Shown: piece by piece, positions 41,119 through 52,600 of the stretch
How the letters are laid out: every line of letters begins with the position of its first letter
Numbering within the stretch: position 1 is the first letter of the stretch
NCBI GenBank assembly: GCA_023525975.1
Contig: JAKNSE010000037.1
Location: 4,880,501 to 4,944,500, forward strand
DNA length: 64,000 bases
Direction of reading: 5' to 3'
Origin: Smallanthus sonchifolius
Lineage: Eukaryota > Streptophyta > Magnoliopsida > Asterales > Asteraceae
Notes under the pieces: generated by a model
The model's database searches: none
Seen by the model: only the letters and a program-made list of their open reading frames with translations
What the model was told of the DNA's origin: nothing
Program-made: the position numbers and the translations under genes

Positions 41119-42104
41119 CTGTAACACCCAAATTTTCAAACCGAATTAAACTTTTTAAATACGATGCCGAAGCGGTCCCAATTAAAATGTTTTAGTTTTA
41201 CAAACATGAATTAAACAACAATATATCCCACAAAAGTAGTTTAAACATAAGTTAACATAACCCAGTTGTCCACAACTTGTAACGACTCCAAATATTTTGT
41301 AAAACATCAAAAACCAACTTTGAGAATCCAATATCCACCTTAGGCGAGACCCGAGATCACTCTGGAGCTTTCCTACATTCAAAATAAAACAATTTGAATA
41401 TGGTTAGTAAAGATAAGTAGCCTTAGGGACCTCTCATGATTAATGCTCAAGAAGAATGGACATCTTTTAGAACAAAAAATTCTGACATGGTTATGTTCAG
41501 AATGAACACAACCATGTTCCCTAAACACAACCGTGTTCCCTTTCAGCACCAAAAAAAGCAAGGTCGCTGACATGAACACAGCCATGTTCCCTGACAGCAC
41601 CTTCCACTCTTACCATTTCTAAAAATTCTTGCATATAACAAGCACCACTACTCGTTTACCGTTTCGACCCATTCCAACCTGTTTGCATCTTTGTGTATTA
41701 CGACACTAATATAATATGTATAACAACACACACAAACTTACCCCCACCCATTTATCACCTCTTAGTTGGCTTACAACGCCTCAGTGCGAGAACCACAACT
41801 CGTCTTACCCGTTTTTGGAGTATTTAACTCCAAGTCCATCTTTTGAAGTATTTCACACTTCTTATTTGGTTTACGACCACTCGGTGCGAGTACCATAACT
41901 CGTCTTACCCGTACTTGGAGTAGTTGACTCCAAGTCCACCCTTTGAAGTATTCCACACTTCTTATTTGGTTTACGACCCCTCGGTGCGAGTACCACAACC
42001 CGTCTTACCCGTACTTGGAGTATTTGACTCCAAGTCCACCCTTTAAGTATTCCACACTTCTATACCCATCTCACCAAATTATCACATTATGTTTGACTAT
42101 ATAC
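41119..42104. mobile_element. LTR-type sequence, left part, interrupted by a solo LTR
   Basis: It begins TGTAACACCCAAATTTTC, a start typical of Tekay-like LTRs, and contains ACCATGTTCCCT/ACCGTGTTCCCT repeats (41510-41600) and a 100-bp tandem repeat (41762-42062). At 42104 it is broken by LTR B (42105-43675, TSD TATAC) and resumes at 43681-44286. Confidence 0.6.
41762..42062. repeat. 100-bp tandem repeat x3
   Basis: The anchor TTACRACSCCTCRGTGCGAG occurs at 41771, 41871 and 41971, exactly 100 bp apart. Each unit also contains CTCGTCTTACCCGT, GGAGTATTTGACTCCAAGTC and TATTCCACACTTCT. The embedded GGAGTATTTGACTCC is itself a near-palindrome. Confidence 0.92.
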
Positions 42105-43675
42105 TGTCACACCCCGCCCCAGGCACCCCCTGGACGTGTGCGAGCCCGATTGGTATCGCTTGGTTACTTGATTTCAGAGTTTTATAAAATACAGCGGAAG
42201 TCTTTCTCAAAGGATCGTTTCATCATTCTTTCAACCCCAAGGGTTGTATTTGTAAATACCAAAACTCAGTTGGAAAACAAAAGCCTTGTATTACTTTATA
42301 AACATAGGGTTTCAATACCCTTCTCATTTGATTACAAAACAAGTTTGAAATCAAATACATGATGAGCCACTGGAAATAGTTCCAACACAGGGTTGATCAG
42401 TTCCCTGGTCCTATCTCCTTTCTTTAGGATTTCCCTTTACACGAGGCCTGAGAATCCTACGTGCATTCCATCATTTTTCCTGGGTCAGATCTTATGTCTG
42501 CCCGTAAACACCTCTCATCATATTTTAATTGTTACCTGGAAAACATTTTGAAAATAAAACGTTAACGTGAACGCTGGTGAATACAATATCTTGACATAAA
42601 ATCATTTTGGCACAAACAAGTATTAATTTCATAATCATAACTTCCTGTTCAATCTACACACTCAGCAGGCCCATCCTGTTCAATCGCACCACAGTATACA
42701 CTGGCGGTATATCTTTATAATAATGGGAACTCCATGTTCCTCATTTGTTATAAAGGGAATCACCAGCCGTAATCCGGGAATTTCACCCGAGACCCGTGTA
42801 TCCCTTGCAAGTTTTACGTATACCTATGGCCTGAATGCTTGTTCGTAGAAGAACGTTGAGCATTACTTCATTAACCTTTATTTGGCCATTTTCGTAAATA
42901 AAATAATTGACACAAGTTTTGAAAGAGATAAAGTATTCACCTTTTTGTTTGGAATGAGCCTCTAAAGTTCAAAACTTAGCTTCTAGCTTCTTAACCTGAT
43001 TTCTCTAGCGTTCCAACCTTTCTACGAGCGTTTCTTCTTAAACCGAGCATTACGAGGAGTGGAAATCGAACCGGGATCGTCGGGGACCGTCTATAGGAGC
43101 CTTGGAACGAGTTTTGAGAGTTGAAATCGTTTTGGGATGAGAGAAACGATTGAAATCGTTCAAGTATTTATAGGGGTGAAATCAGGTCCATAGTGGAGCG
43201 CTAGGCGAGATGGTGGCGGTCCACCACCGCCTCGGATGGCTTCAACCTTATATGTCAACTCTTGATTGGACCGAACCTAAGTTTGCGGCTAGCGGACCGT
43301 TACCGCTGAGCGTAGCGGTCCGCCACCCATACGCGTGGCATTTTCTGGTGAGTTTGCGGCTGGCGGACCGTTACCACTTGGCGTGGCGGTCCGCCACGAG
43401 TACACATGTCACAATAGGTGACCATTAGTCACTGTATACGTGGCATAACCGGATTCATTACTTAATGACCAAGTAGCGGACCGTCATACCTATGGTGGCG
43501 GTCCGCCACCCAACTTAATTTCCTAGCGGACCGTTAAGCTTGACCTTAGCGGTCCGCTAAGGTCTACAATTCTCAATTTTTCATTTTTGAACCCTGAACT
43601 TTAAGGTAATCATACTTATAGTCCCTAGGGTTTACCTTTTGTCAAATGTTGGACATTTTTGTGGCAGGTGTTACA
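42105..43675 (-). mobile_element. Solo LTR 'B' (Tekay-like)
   Basis: 1571 bp, TGTCACACCCCG...GGTGTTACA, with a perfect 5-bp TSD TATAC at 42100-42104 and 43676-43680. The minus strand reads TGTAACACC...GGGGTGTGACA, the usual sense of this LTR type. A minus-strand TATAAATA lies at 43172-43165, just downstream of an inverted-repeat array (43210-43562). A second, truncated copy starts at 44287. Confidence 0.92.
43210..43562. repeat. Array of GCGGACCG / CGGTCCGC inverted pairs in LTR B
   Basis: Four modules of the form (T/C)(A/G)GCGGACCGT, ~12-16 bp, T(A/G)GCGGTCCGC at about 43290-43326, 43361-43399, 43475-43511 and 43524-43560. A related GGTGGCGGTCCACCACC lies at 43212. Arms match over 9-11 bp, while loops and inter-module spacers differ. 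The array ends about 38 bp upstream of the minus-strand TATA box. Confidence 0.88.
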
Positions 43676-43676
43676 T

Positions 43677-43845
43677 ATACCACATAAGTCAATTACACCA
43701 AATTCACCACATTTACATATTAGTTTGACTATTTACCACATAAGTCAAATTATACCAAATTCAACACATTTACATATTAGTTTGACGATTTACCATATAA
43801 GTCAAATTACACCTATTTACCACATTTGCACAATCAATTTTGACT
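43677..43845. repeat. ~57-bp tandem repeat x3
   Basis: The unit ACCACATAAGTCAAATTACACCAAATTC...CATATTAGTTTGAC repeats with a spacing of about 57 bp. It starts right after the solo LTR TSD, so it belongs to the interrupted outer LTR. Confidence 0.85.
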
Positions 43846-44286
43846 ATTAACCCATACACGACTTATATTTTATCATTCATTCAACTTGACATATCCACAT
43901 GTCTAACGAGAGATCCACCTCTCGCTTTCTCACATTGAGTATTTGACTCCACTTAACTCCTCCATGAAGTATCCATGCTTCATATATTCAACCATTTTAT
44001 CGTTTCACGCTAACATGCCGACTCAACAACATATTAAGTCAATTTTTATATAACTTTTACACAATCCACCAATTAGTTGACTCTAACCACCTAGAGTCTT
44101 TTATTCCATTTAATCACATTAGTTAATATAGTTTGGCAAATTACCACATAAACCATTTACATACATCAATGATTTAGTTTGACTAAATATTCAGATTGAG
44201 TCAAACATACAAGTTCTACCATAACCGTTATATTTTGACTATATACCACACAAGTCAAACACAACAATAACATGTAAATAGCATGT
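43846..44286. mobile_element. Outer LTR-type sequence, continuation
   Basis: Continuation of the 41119-42104 sequence beyond solo LTR B. It shares the TTTGACTATATACCACA(C/T)AAGTCAAA wording found at the insertion point and repeated near 44230. No coding signal. It is broken again at 44287 by LTR B'. Confidence 0.5.
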
Positions 44287-44960
44287 TGTCACACCCCGCC
44301 TCAGGCACCCCCTGGACGTGTGTGAGTCCGATTGGTATCGTGTTCTTTGATTTCAGAGTTTTTTTTATAAAATACAGCGGAAGTCTTTTCAAAAGGATCG
44401 TTTAATCATTTGTTTCAATCTCAGGGGTTGTAATTGTAAATATTAAAACTTAGTGGGAAGACAAAAGTTTTATATCTACTTTTATAAATACAGAAAATTA
44501 AATACCCTTTTCATATTTGATTACAAAACCAAGTTTGAAACCAAATACATATCTTGTCTCCTTTGGACAAGTTTCAAGCCATTGGAAATAACCACCTAGG
44601 GTTGATCAATTCCCTGGTTCCATCTCCTTTTTCTTTGTTTAGGATTTCCTATACACGAGGCCTGAGAATCTAACGTGTAAGTTATCGTTTTTACAGGTCA
44701 GATCTTGATGTCTGCCTCTCGCATTTTCTTTTCTAGGGCCAGATCTTATGTCTGCCCATAACCCATCTCATCATATTTTATTCATTACCTGAAAAACATT
44801 TTGAAAATAAAACGTCAGCGCGAACGCCGGTGAATACAATATCTTGACAGAAAATCATTTGGCACAAACAAGTATTAATTTCATAATCACAACTTTATGT
44901 TCAATCTACACACTCAGCAGACCTGTCCTGTTCAATCACACCACAGTATAAACTGGCGTC
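44287..44960 (-). mobile_element. Truncated second copy of LTR B (B')
   Basis: TGTCACACCCCGCCTCAGGC matches the first ~610 bp of LTR B (42105 onward) with many differences, including an extra GTCAGATCTTGATGTCTGCC copy. The match stops after CAGTATAAACTGGCG (about 44958), where the Athila element begins. The rest of B' should lie beyond the Athila element, outside this window. Confidence 0.8.
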
Positions 44961-44964
44961 ATAG

Positions 44965-45783
44965 TGATGTAGGGTTAAATATCCCATGTATAAGTGTCGA
45001 GTTTGTACGTTTTAATAGCGTAATTGTGTTTATCGAGTCAGGCTTATGTGTGTCTTGGAGTTTGATGTGTTATAAGTTAAATGTGCTTAAAGAGTGGAAG
45101 TATATGAAGAGATTAACGAAGGCACGAAGCCCGAGAGGTCAAAGAAAGTCAAAGTCAAATAAAAAAAGTCAAAATCCTGAAAATTTGGATTTTCGCGACA
45201 CGCGAAGGCTTTGAAAAAGGCCCCCGACTGTTTTGGCCTTCGCGCCACGCGAAGACTTGGCCATGGATGTTCGCGACACGCGAAGAAAGGGATTACAACA
45301 ATTTTAAACCTAGTTGTAATTATAAACCCATTATGATCCTATTGTCAAGGATGATTCTTTCCAGCCGTCCCAGAGCTTCCCTAAGGTGATTTGAGCATAG
45401 TTTGGTCAATTGTTCTTGTTTTCGAATGCTTGTAAGTTCTAGATTAATTACATTGATGTTTTTGACAATCATGAGTGGCTAAACGCATTCATGATCCCTC
45501 TGGGTGAACGATTTGTGATTGTGCGTGTGCTTGCTAATTCTGAAACCTGGAGTGGTCATCTTTCTCCAATTGTTTTCACAACTTAAAGTTAATTGCTTTT
45601 TATAATTCCAAGTGTTTTAAGTAATAAAGTTCTAAACTTTAGTAGTATTTGAATCGGTTTAACTTGAATAGCATTCTCCACGTGTTCCCTGTGGATTCGA
45701 CAACCCTATTTCCCTGTCTACAGTTTAAGTAGCTAAGAAGTGGTTTTTATAAATATTTTTGATTAGCCTTGACACCGCGATCA
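44965..45783 (+). repeat. 5' LTR of the Athila element
   Basis: About 819 bp from TGATGTAGGG to CGCGATCA, four bases before the primer site. It carries three TTCGCG-NCA-CGCGAA palindromes (45192-45284) and a TATA-like TATAAA at 45321-45326, 37 bp after the last palindrome. The left boundary is inferred from where similarity to LTR B stops; no TSD can be checked. Confidence 0.8.
45192..45284. repeat. TTCGCG(A/C)CACGCGAA palindrome array in the Athila LTR
   Basis: Three units at 45192-45206, 45239-45253 and 45270-45284. Each has perfect 6-bp arms around a 3-nt centre (ACA, CCA, ACA). Four more, some mutated, occur at 54309-54433, and two in the 3' LTR part at about 63742-63785. Confidence 0.92.
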
Positions 45784-45786
45784 AAA

Positions 45787-45806
45787 TGGCGCCGCTGCCG
45801 AGGAAC
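45787..45806 (+). promoter_or_regulatory. Primer-binding site of the Athila element
   Basis: TGGCGCCGCTGCCGAGGAAC starts three bases inside the LTR. TGGCGCCGTTGCCGGGG-type sites, complementary to tRNA-Asp, are known from Athila elements. This copy has a few changes. Confidence 0.85.
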
Positions 45807-47291
45807 TTGTGCGCAAAGTGCTATTTTTTATTTATTTTATTCAGTGCTACTATTTTTGTGCTTACGTGTGAAGGGACAGTTTTATGCATACTAGGCGCTC
45901 AGGAAGAAATTCACCATTATTGTTTGATCTAGAGATTGAGAAAACAGCAAAAGAGAACAGGAAACTTCAAGGAACGGTCCAAACAATTCTAGAAAAGCTT
46001 GACAGTCTTTCGGTAAGGATGTCATAGAATCAACCCATAAACAATCAACCTAATCAAGGTGGGGAACAAGAACCACCAATCCCAGCACATCTAGATCTCT
46101 TATTTCCCAACAAACCACAAAACCAACAACCACCAATTCCACCAAATCAAAACCAACCGCCTCCTCCACAAAATCAGAACCAAAATCAACCACCACCCAG
46201 ATTCCAACAACCATTACCTCAACCCGTATTCCGAAATCAACCATACCAACCACATGATAGCTACACGAGCTACTCTGATTATGAAGATGAAGATAGCCAC
46301 CATCCACAGCATGGTTCTCAACATGAGAATTGGAACGAAGAAGAAGAGTGGTATGATTTAAACCACCAGGAGGCATTCCCTCCCCGTGATCAGAGGCAGA
46401 ATATAGATGGATGAGTTCAACCACCACCGAGAGCAGATTATGGGTTTCAACCGAGGAACAATCGGCAAGGGTATATGGGTAATTTGGAACAAGAGAACAG
46501 GTACAGACAGCCCGGTAACATACAACCACCGAGACATGATCAAGGGGTGGATAGTCACTTCCGCCCCGCTTTAGCTTTAAATGCTTCCCCCTTCATCCCA
46601 CCAGTTCGTAGGGGGAATGCATTCGAGATCAGACCGGGTTGTCTTGGGATCCCCCCGCACTTCTATGGGAGAGCTACTGAAGAGCCTTTCATACATCTAT
46701 TTGAATATGAGGCTACTTGCGGGACCATAGGCGGTCAAGGGTTCACAACTGATGAGGTGAAACCGGTGCTCTTCCAGTTTTCACTAAAATACCGCGCAAA
46801 ACAGTGGTTCCTATATCTACCAGCTGCAAGCATTGCCACCTGGGCAGAATTACAGCTGCATTTTCTAGATGAATACTTCCCACCTCACAAAACCAATGAG
46901 GCCCGAGCTGCTATAAGGGATTTCAAGAAACAATCACGGGAACCTTTCTATGAGGCATTTAAAAGATTCAAAAAGTTGCTGAGAAACTGCCCACACCATG
47001 GGATACAGAAGTGGGTGCTAATTCAAGCTTTCTATGATGGGTTGCTACATGAAGATGTGAGAGATGTTAATGCCACCAGTGCAGGTTCATTCTTCGAGAA
47101 TCCTATGGATGTTGATTGGGAGATTTTGGAGAAGATGGCACTAACGTTAAAGACGCAAGCCAATGCCAGTAGAAGGGCAAATACTGGAGGAGCTGCGAAA
47201 GCAGTAGATTATGAGACTCAAAAGCGTCTGGACGCCATGGAAATTCAAATGGCGAGGCTTGGTAGGCCTAGTGGAAGGGAGGTGTCCAATG

Positions 47292-49065
47292 TATCACACC
47301 CTAACCGACGGCGGAATACGTCGGGGCGGACGAGTAGACTGTTCATAAGCTCATGATCGACTAAAGTTTCATATATTAACATCAATATTTCATTACAATA
47401 GTTCATTCAACAACCAAGATCAAATACATCAACATGTTCCAATTTCTTTGTTCACTAAGTCCAAATCCTATATGTAGTATCTTGCATAAGATCTCATACA
47501 CTAGTACCTGAAACATGATGAAAACAGTGTCAACTAAAAATAGTTGGTGAGCATACATAGGTTTTGACACCACAAGTAATTTCAAGAGTTTGTGTACAAT
47601 TCATAAGATACATGGTTTAATAAGGCAATTATGGAGAACCACTATAGTTTAAACCGGGGCTTATAATTAAACCTTGTGACTGATAGGCATAACACAACAG
47701 TTATCCTTAAGTGATAGGCATAACACAACAGTTATCCTTAAGTGTTTTCGGCAACAATCACCCTAACCGGGTGGGTTGGTCAGACTCAATAGATCTGTTG
47801 GTTTTTAATTCTCTAAAACGATGGGTTCCACGCTTGTAGAAAGAAAAGAAGTGAGGTACGGGGCTGGACTCGAACCCGCGACCTTCTCCCTAACATACAA
47901 GAGTTTTAACAAGTGGACCTTGGCGTATGCCTTGGTTCATATCAGACGTGAAAGGTTTTTAATTTCCAACCCCGCGTCGTCTTCTTCCCAAAAACGTCCG
48001 GCCCCAAACCCTAGCCTCAATGTCACCCGATTTGATACAGATCGACCACGAGTTCATAGGGCTTTTAATCCACGTATCAAAACAAAACTGTAGACACCAA
48101 AATTACCTCGAATGATCGCGTGTGGAGGACGAACGGCAGGGACGTCCGAACCGGTGATCCTCGAGCTTGGTCGGGCTTTGGAGAGGGAATACGGTGTTAA
48201 AGAGTGTTTAGAAAGTTTAGGGTGAGTGTTATGAAGGTGTGGCATTCGATTTTATAGGCCAATTCCACGTTAAATGCTCGAATTGAAGTCGGGTTTGATT
48301 GAGGACGGTTATGAGCCGTTTAGACTCAAATTCAATGATTCCTGAAGTAATTGGCTCGTTATAAGTGATCCTAACAGTCGTACGTGGGTTTATAAGTGAT
48401 TGATTATAGTTTTAACACATGAATTCGATGAATCTTGCACAAATTTGAGGGATTTGGTTCGGTTTGACCTTCAAAAGTCAAACCTGCGTGGAGTGGGTTC
48501 AAAATCATAAGGAGGTCCAAAAAGGGGGTCCAAAGTGTTCAAAGAGGGGTTCAATGGATGAAGGAAGGTTTAATGTGACCAAAGGGGTTCAAACCAAGTT
48601 TATTGGTTTTAAATCTTTGTGTTTATATAATTTAAAAAATCTATAAAATTTAAACTAGAAATTTGAAATGTTTTATATAGTTTGCCATATATTTTTCCAA
48701 CTAACTAATTATCTACATAATATATACAATTATTGTTATGAAAATTGTTTTATGTATACATATATATATATATATATTATTTAGAATTTAATTAAAGGAT
48801 TCACATATATGGATATGAATTTATGTTTATAAAATAGTAGAATCTAGATAAATGTTTTATTAAAAATAGTTTGTCATGCATTTATACCTAATCATATTCA
48901 TTTATATGCGTCATAATGCAATTTATTTCCTTAATTAAATGAAATAAATATAGATGTATGTATATTATGTTATATATATATATAAATGTATAACTTGAAA
49001 TCCAGAACTGAAATTGAAGGGATATTATTGTACAAGTCGGAGCATGAAAAATCAAGGATGTTACA
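47292..49065 (-). mobile_element. Solo LTR 'C' (Tekay-like) inserted in Athila gag
   Basis: About 1774 bp between two copies of the host pentamer CAATG (47287-47291 and 49066-49070). On the minus strand it starts TGTAACATCCTTG, the Tekay-type LTR start. Its other end, TATCACACCCTAACC, lacks a clean TG unless the last two TSD bases are counted, so that boundary is uncertain by 2 bp. Inside are a 31-bp tandem duplication (47681-47711 and 47712-47742) and a tRNA-like stretch (47865-47960). Confidence 0.85.
47865..47960 (-). other. tRNA-like (pol III B-box) segment inside solo LTR C
   Basis: The minus strand reads GGTCGCGGGTTCGAGTCCAG (47889-47870), an almost ideal B box (GGTTCGANTCC) with T-loop surroundings. 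About 35 nt upstream is CCAAGGTCCACTTGTTAAA, which loosely recalls the D-arm of SINE heads. No complete cloverleaf or poly-A tail was found, so it is either a SINE relic or a chance/tRNA-derived piece of the LTR. Confidence 0.4.
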
Positions 49066-49676
49066 CAATGTCTCACAGTGATACCCGGTGTGTGATGGTT
49101 GTGGTTATTTGGGCCATACTGTGGAGAGCTGTCCAAGAGAACAGGGCAAACCGGAAGAAGTGAACCAGATTCGAGGTGATAGGAAGCCGAACATTAATGC
49201 AACACACTACCATCCGGGACTCAGAATCACCCTAATTTCAGGTATGGTAATGCAAATAATCAAATGAATCCTAACTTTCAGGTTCCTGATGTGCAGGTTG
49301 GGAGTCAGCAGCAGTACCAAAACCGCCAACAAAGCTACAATCCAGGCGGGTACCAAAGAAACTCAGGTAATCAGGGGTACCAACATGGGGGATATCAACA
49401 GAGAAACTACCAACATAATCAACAAAGCAAACCTGCAGCTGGTGGTGACCCGCAGCTTGCAGCCATATTGGAATACCTGAAAAGACTTGAACAGGATAAA
49501 GAGATCCAGATCAAAACCAATGAGTCGTTCGAACGACAACTGGGTCAGTTGGCTGAGAAGATAGCAGAAGTAGTGGGGAGAGCACCGGGGCAACTTCCAA
49601 GCGATACAAAGTTAAATCCTCAACACCAAGGTGCCAGCTCCTCAGGTTCAAGGAATGCAAATGTCTCCTAGGTAAG

Positions 49677-52600
49677 TACCCTAAAAAGCGGTAAGGTATA
49701 TACCAATGTCACCTCAGCATCACCGGATGTTGAGGGAGTGGTAGTCGACCTAGGAAAAGATGGTAAGAGTGACAGCGATTCGGAAGCAGTTTTTATTAAA
49801 CAACCTAAAAAGGTAACTTTTTCTGAAACATCTAAATCTATACCGAACACAACTGTCACTCAAGGTGTAGGGGTGGAGAATAATACCATCCCTTATCCTG
49901 CTGCTCTATTAGAACCATCTAAGAAAAATGTGACTAAAAGGGTCCCACAACAGGACAAGTTGTGGGACATGTTTAAACAAGTAAAAATTAACCTCCCCCT
50001 TTTAGATGCAATAAGGCAAGTACCCGCTTATGCAAAGTACTTGAAAGAATTATGCACCCAGAAACGGCATCTTAAAATGCCCAAAAAGCTTGACCAAACA
50101 GACAATGTCAATGCTGTTTTATCAGGTGCATTGCCAGCTAAGCTGCAGGATCCAGAGCACCTTTAATTTCTGTGCAAATTGGTGAACTAAAAATCAATAA
50201 GGTTCTCCTAGATCTTGGAGCTAGTGTGAGTATTATCCCGGGAAGTTTGTATGACCAGTATGACTTTGGTCCTCTGCAAAAGGCCGATACCACCGTGGTG
50301 TTGGCAGATCTTACTCTTAAACTTCCTAGGGGCATACTAACCGATGTAATTATGAAGGTGGAAGATTTTTACTATCCTGTCGATTTCTTAGTACTTGATT
50401 ATGTAGCTCCTACTAATGACAGGCATCTTAATGTGATATTGGGAAGACCATTCTTAAAAACAGCTCAATGTGTAATCAATTGCATAACAGGTACAGTGGA
50501 CATGGCATTTGGAAACCGCAGGTTAAGGTTAAACATATTTGCTAGTGCTATTCCTATTCCAATCAATGGCGAATGCTTTATGGCAGACGTTGTTGAGGGG
50601 TGTCATCCTCATGAAAATGAGGGTGAAACCCTGGAACCATGTATTGTTTGTGACAGGAAACAGGAAGAGTATGAGCTTGAGATGCAGGAAGCAGAGGCAC
50701 AAGTTGAGGTGTATGCTTTGAGAGAGAGAGTGCCAAACTGGTCACTCCAGGTTGAGAGTCTGCCAAAACATATTGATACCCAGCTAAAGCCATCACTGGA
50801 ATCACCACCTAAGCTGTATCTGAAAGATTTGCTAAAACATTTAAAATATGCATTTGTGGGTGATAATAACACTCTTCCTGTAATCATTGCTGCAGGTTTA
50901 ACTGAGGAACAGGAGCAGGCATTGATGAAGGTGTTGATTGCCCATAGGGAAGCAATTGGGTGGACCATAGCAGATTTAAAAGGGATCAGCCCAGCAATTG
51001 TCATGCATAAGATCGTCACAGAAGAAGGAGCAAAACCTGCTCGGGATGCTCAACGAAGGTTGAATCCTAACATGCGTGAAGTGGTAAAGAAGGAGGTGCT
51101 CAAGTGGTTAGATGCGGGTATCATCTACCCCATCTCTGACAGCAGTTGGGTGAGCCCTACTCAGACAGTACCTAAGAAAGCTGGCATCCAGGTAATAAAG
51201 GGAGAGAGTGGGGAAGAGATTGCCACTCGGCCTGTAAACGGGTGGCGAATCTGCATCGATTACAGAAAATTAAATGCTGCCACATCAAAAGACCACTTCC
51301 CTCTCCCTTTCATTTATCAAATCATCGAGAAACTTGCAGTTCAGAAGTTTTATGGTTTCTTAGATGGGTACTCGGGTTATAATAAAATTGCAATACATCC
51401 AGAGGACCAACAAAAGACCACGTTCACTTGTCCGTATGGCACCTTCACATTTAGGCGAATGCCTTTCGGATTGGGCAACGCCCCGGCCACCTTTCAACGG
51501 TGCATGATGAGTATCTTTTCAGATATGATCGGGGAGTCTATGAAAGTCTTTATGGATGATTTTTCAATATTCGGCATAACTTTTGAAACTTGTTTGAATC
51601 AATTAACTAAGGTACTAAAAAGATGTGTTGAAACTAATATGGTACTCAGTTGGGAGAAAAGCCACTTCATGGTTCAAGAAGGGGTGGTTTTGGGGCATGT
51701 TATCTCTAGTAAGGGTATTGAGGTCGACCATGCAAAAATTCGGGTAATTTCAACTCTACCTCCACCAAATAGTGTCAAAGGCGTTCGTTCTTTCTTAGGA
51801 CACGCCGGGTTTTACAGAAGGTTCATTAAAGGTTTTAGTGTCATAACCAAACCATTATGTAATCTACTACTTAAAGATGTCCCTTTTGTTTTTTATAAAG
51901 AATGTTTAGATTCATTTGAATTAATTAAACAAAAATTGGTGGAGGCCCCTATTTTCAAATCACCGGATTGGTCATTACCCTTTGAAATAATGTGTGATGC
52001 AAGTGATTATGCTGTGGGGGCAGTATTGTGACAACGGGTAGATAAGAAACCCGTGGTGATATGCTATGCAAGTAAGACTTTTTCTGATGCTCAGCTTAAC
52101 TACACCACAACTGAAAAGGAGCTACTCGCAGTAGTATATGCATTGGATAAGTTTAGATCATATATCTGGGGCAGTAAAGTTATTGTTTATTCTGATCATA
52201 GTGCAGTCAGGTACCTCATGGCAAAGAAGGATGCCAAGCCCAGGTTGATCCGTTGGATCTTGTTATTGCAGGAATTTAACTTGGAGATTCGTGACAAAAA
52301 GGGGAGTGAGAATGTTGTGGCACATCATTTGTCACGCATTGTGTAGGATGGAAGTGAATCTGAGGGAGAAATTAATGAAACATTCCCTGATGAACAATTA
52401 TTATCAGTTTCTACTACTCCTTGGTTTGCTAACATTGTTAACTATTTGGCTAAAGATGCAATTCTGGAACATTGGTCTAAGAAGAAAAGGCACCAGTTCA
52501 TCGCACAGGCGCGCCAGTACATCTGGGATGAACCAGACTTATTTAAAGTGGGCGCAGATCAACTAGTTAGAAGGTGTATACCAGAGTCAGAGATTCAATG

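Larger units (their letters stand above)
45884..49671 (+). pseudogene. Gag of the Athila element, interrupted by a solo LTR
   Basis: From ATG 45884 the frame encodes MHTRRSGRNSPLLFDLEIEK, a Pro/Gln/Asn-rich stretch, then the Gag core from about 46650 (PPHFYGRATEEPFIHL, YFPPHKTNEARAAIRDF, QAFYDGL). In-frame stops occur at 46025-46027 (TAG) and 46412-46414 (TGA). The solo LTR 47292-49065 lies in codon context; subtracting it and one CAATG copy keeps the frame, where a TGA precedes a CCHC zinc knuckle, CDGCGYLGHTVESC (about 49090). After a frameshift near 49220 comes the Gln/Tyr/Gly-rich tail and QLGQLAEKIAE. Gag would form the particle core; this copy cannot be translated through. Confidence 0.88.

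Noticed and set aside
43210..43428. 72-codon frame over the GCGGACCG array
   Set aside because: The frame follows from the repeat array and is not conserved in B'.
44897..45214. 105-codon frame across the B'/Athila junction
   Set aside because: It spans two different elements and has no domain.
47821..48093. 90-codon frame containing GAGLEPATFSLTYKS
   Set aside because: GLEPAT-type peptides come from translating the tRNA-like B-box region; not a gene.
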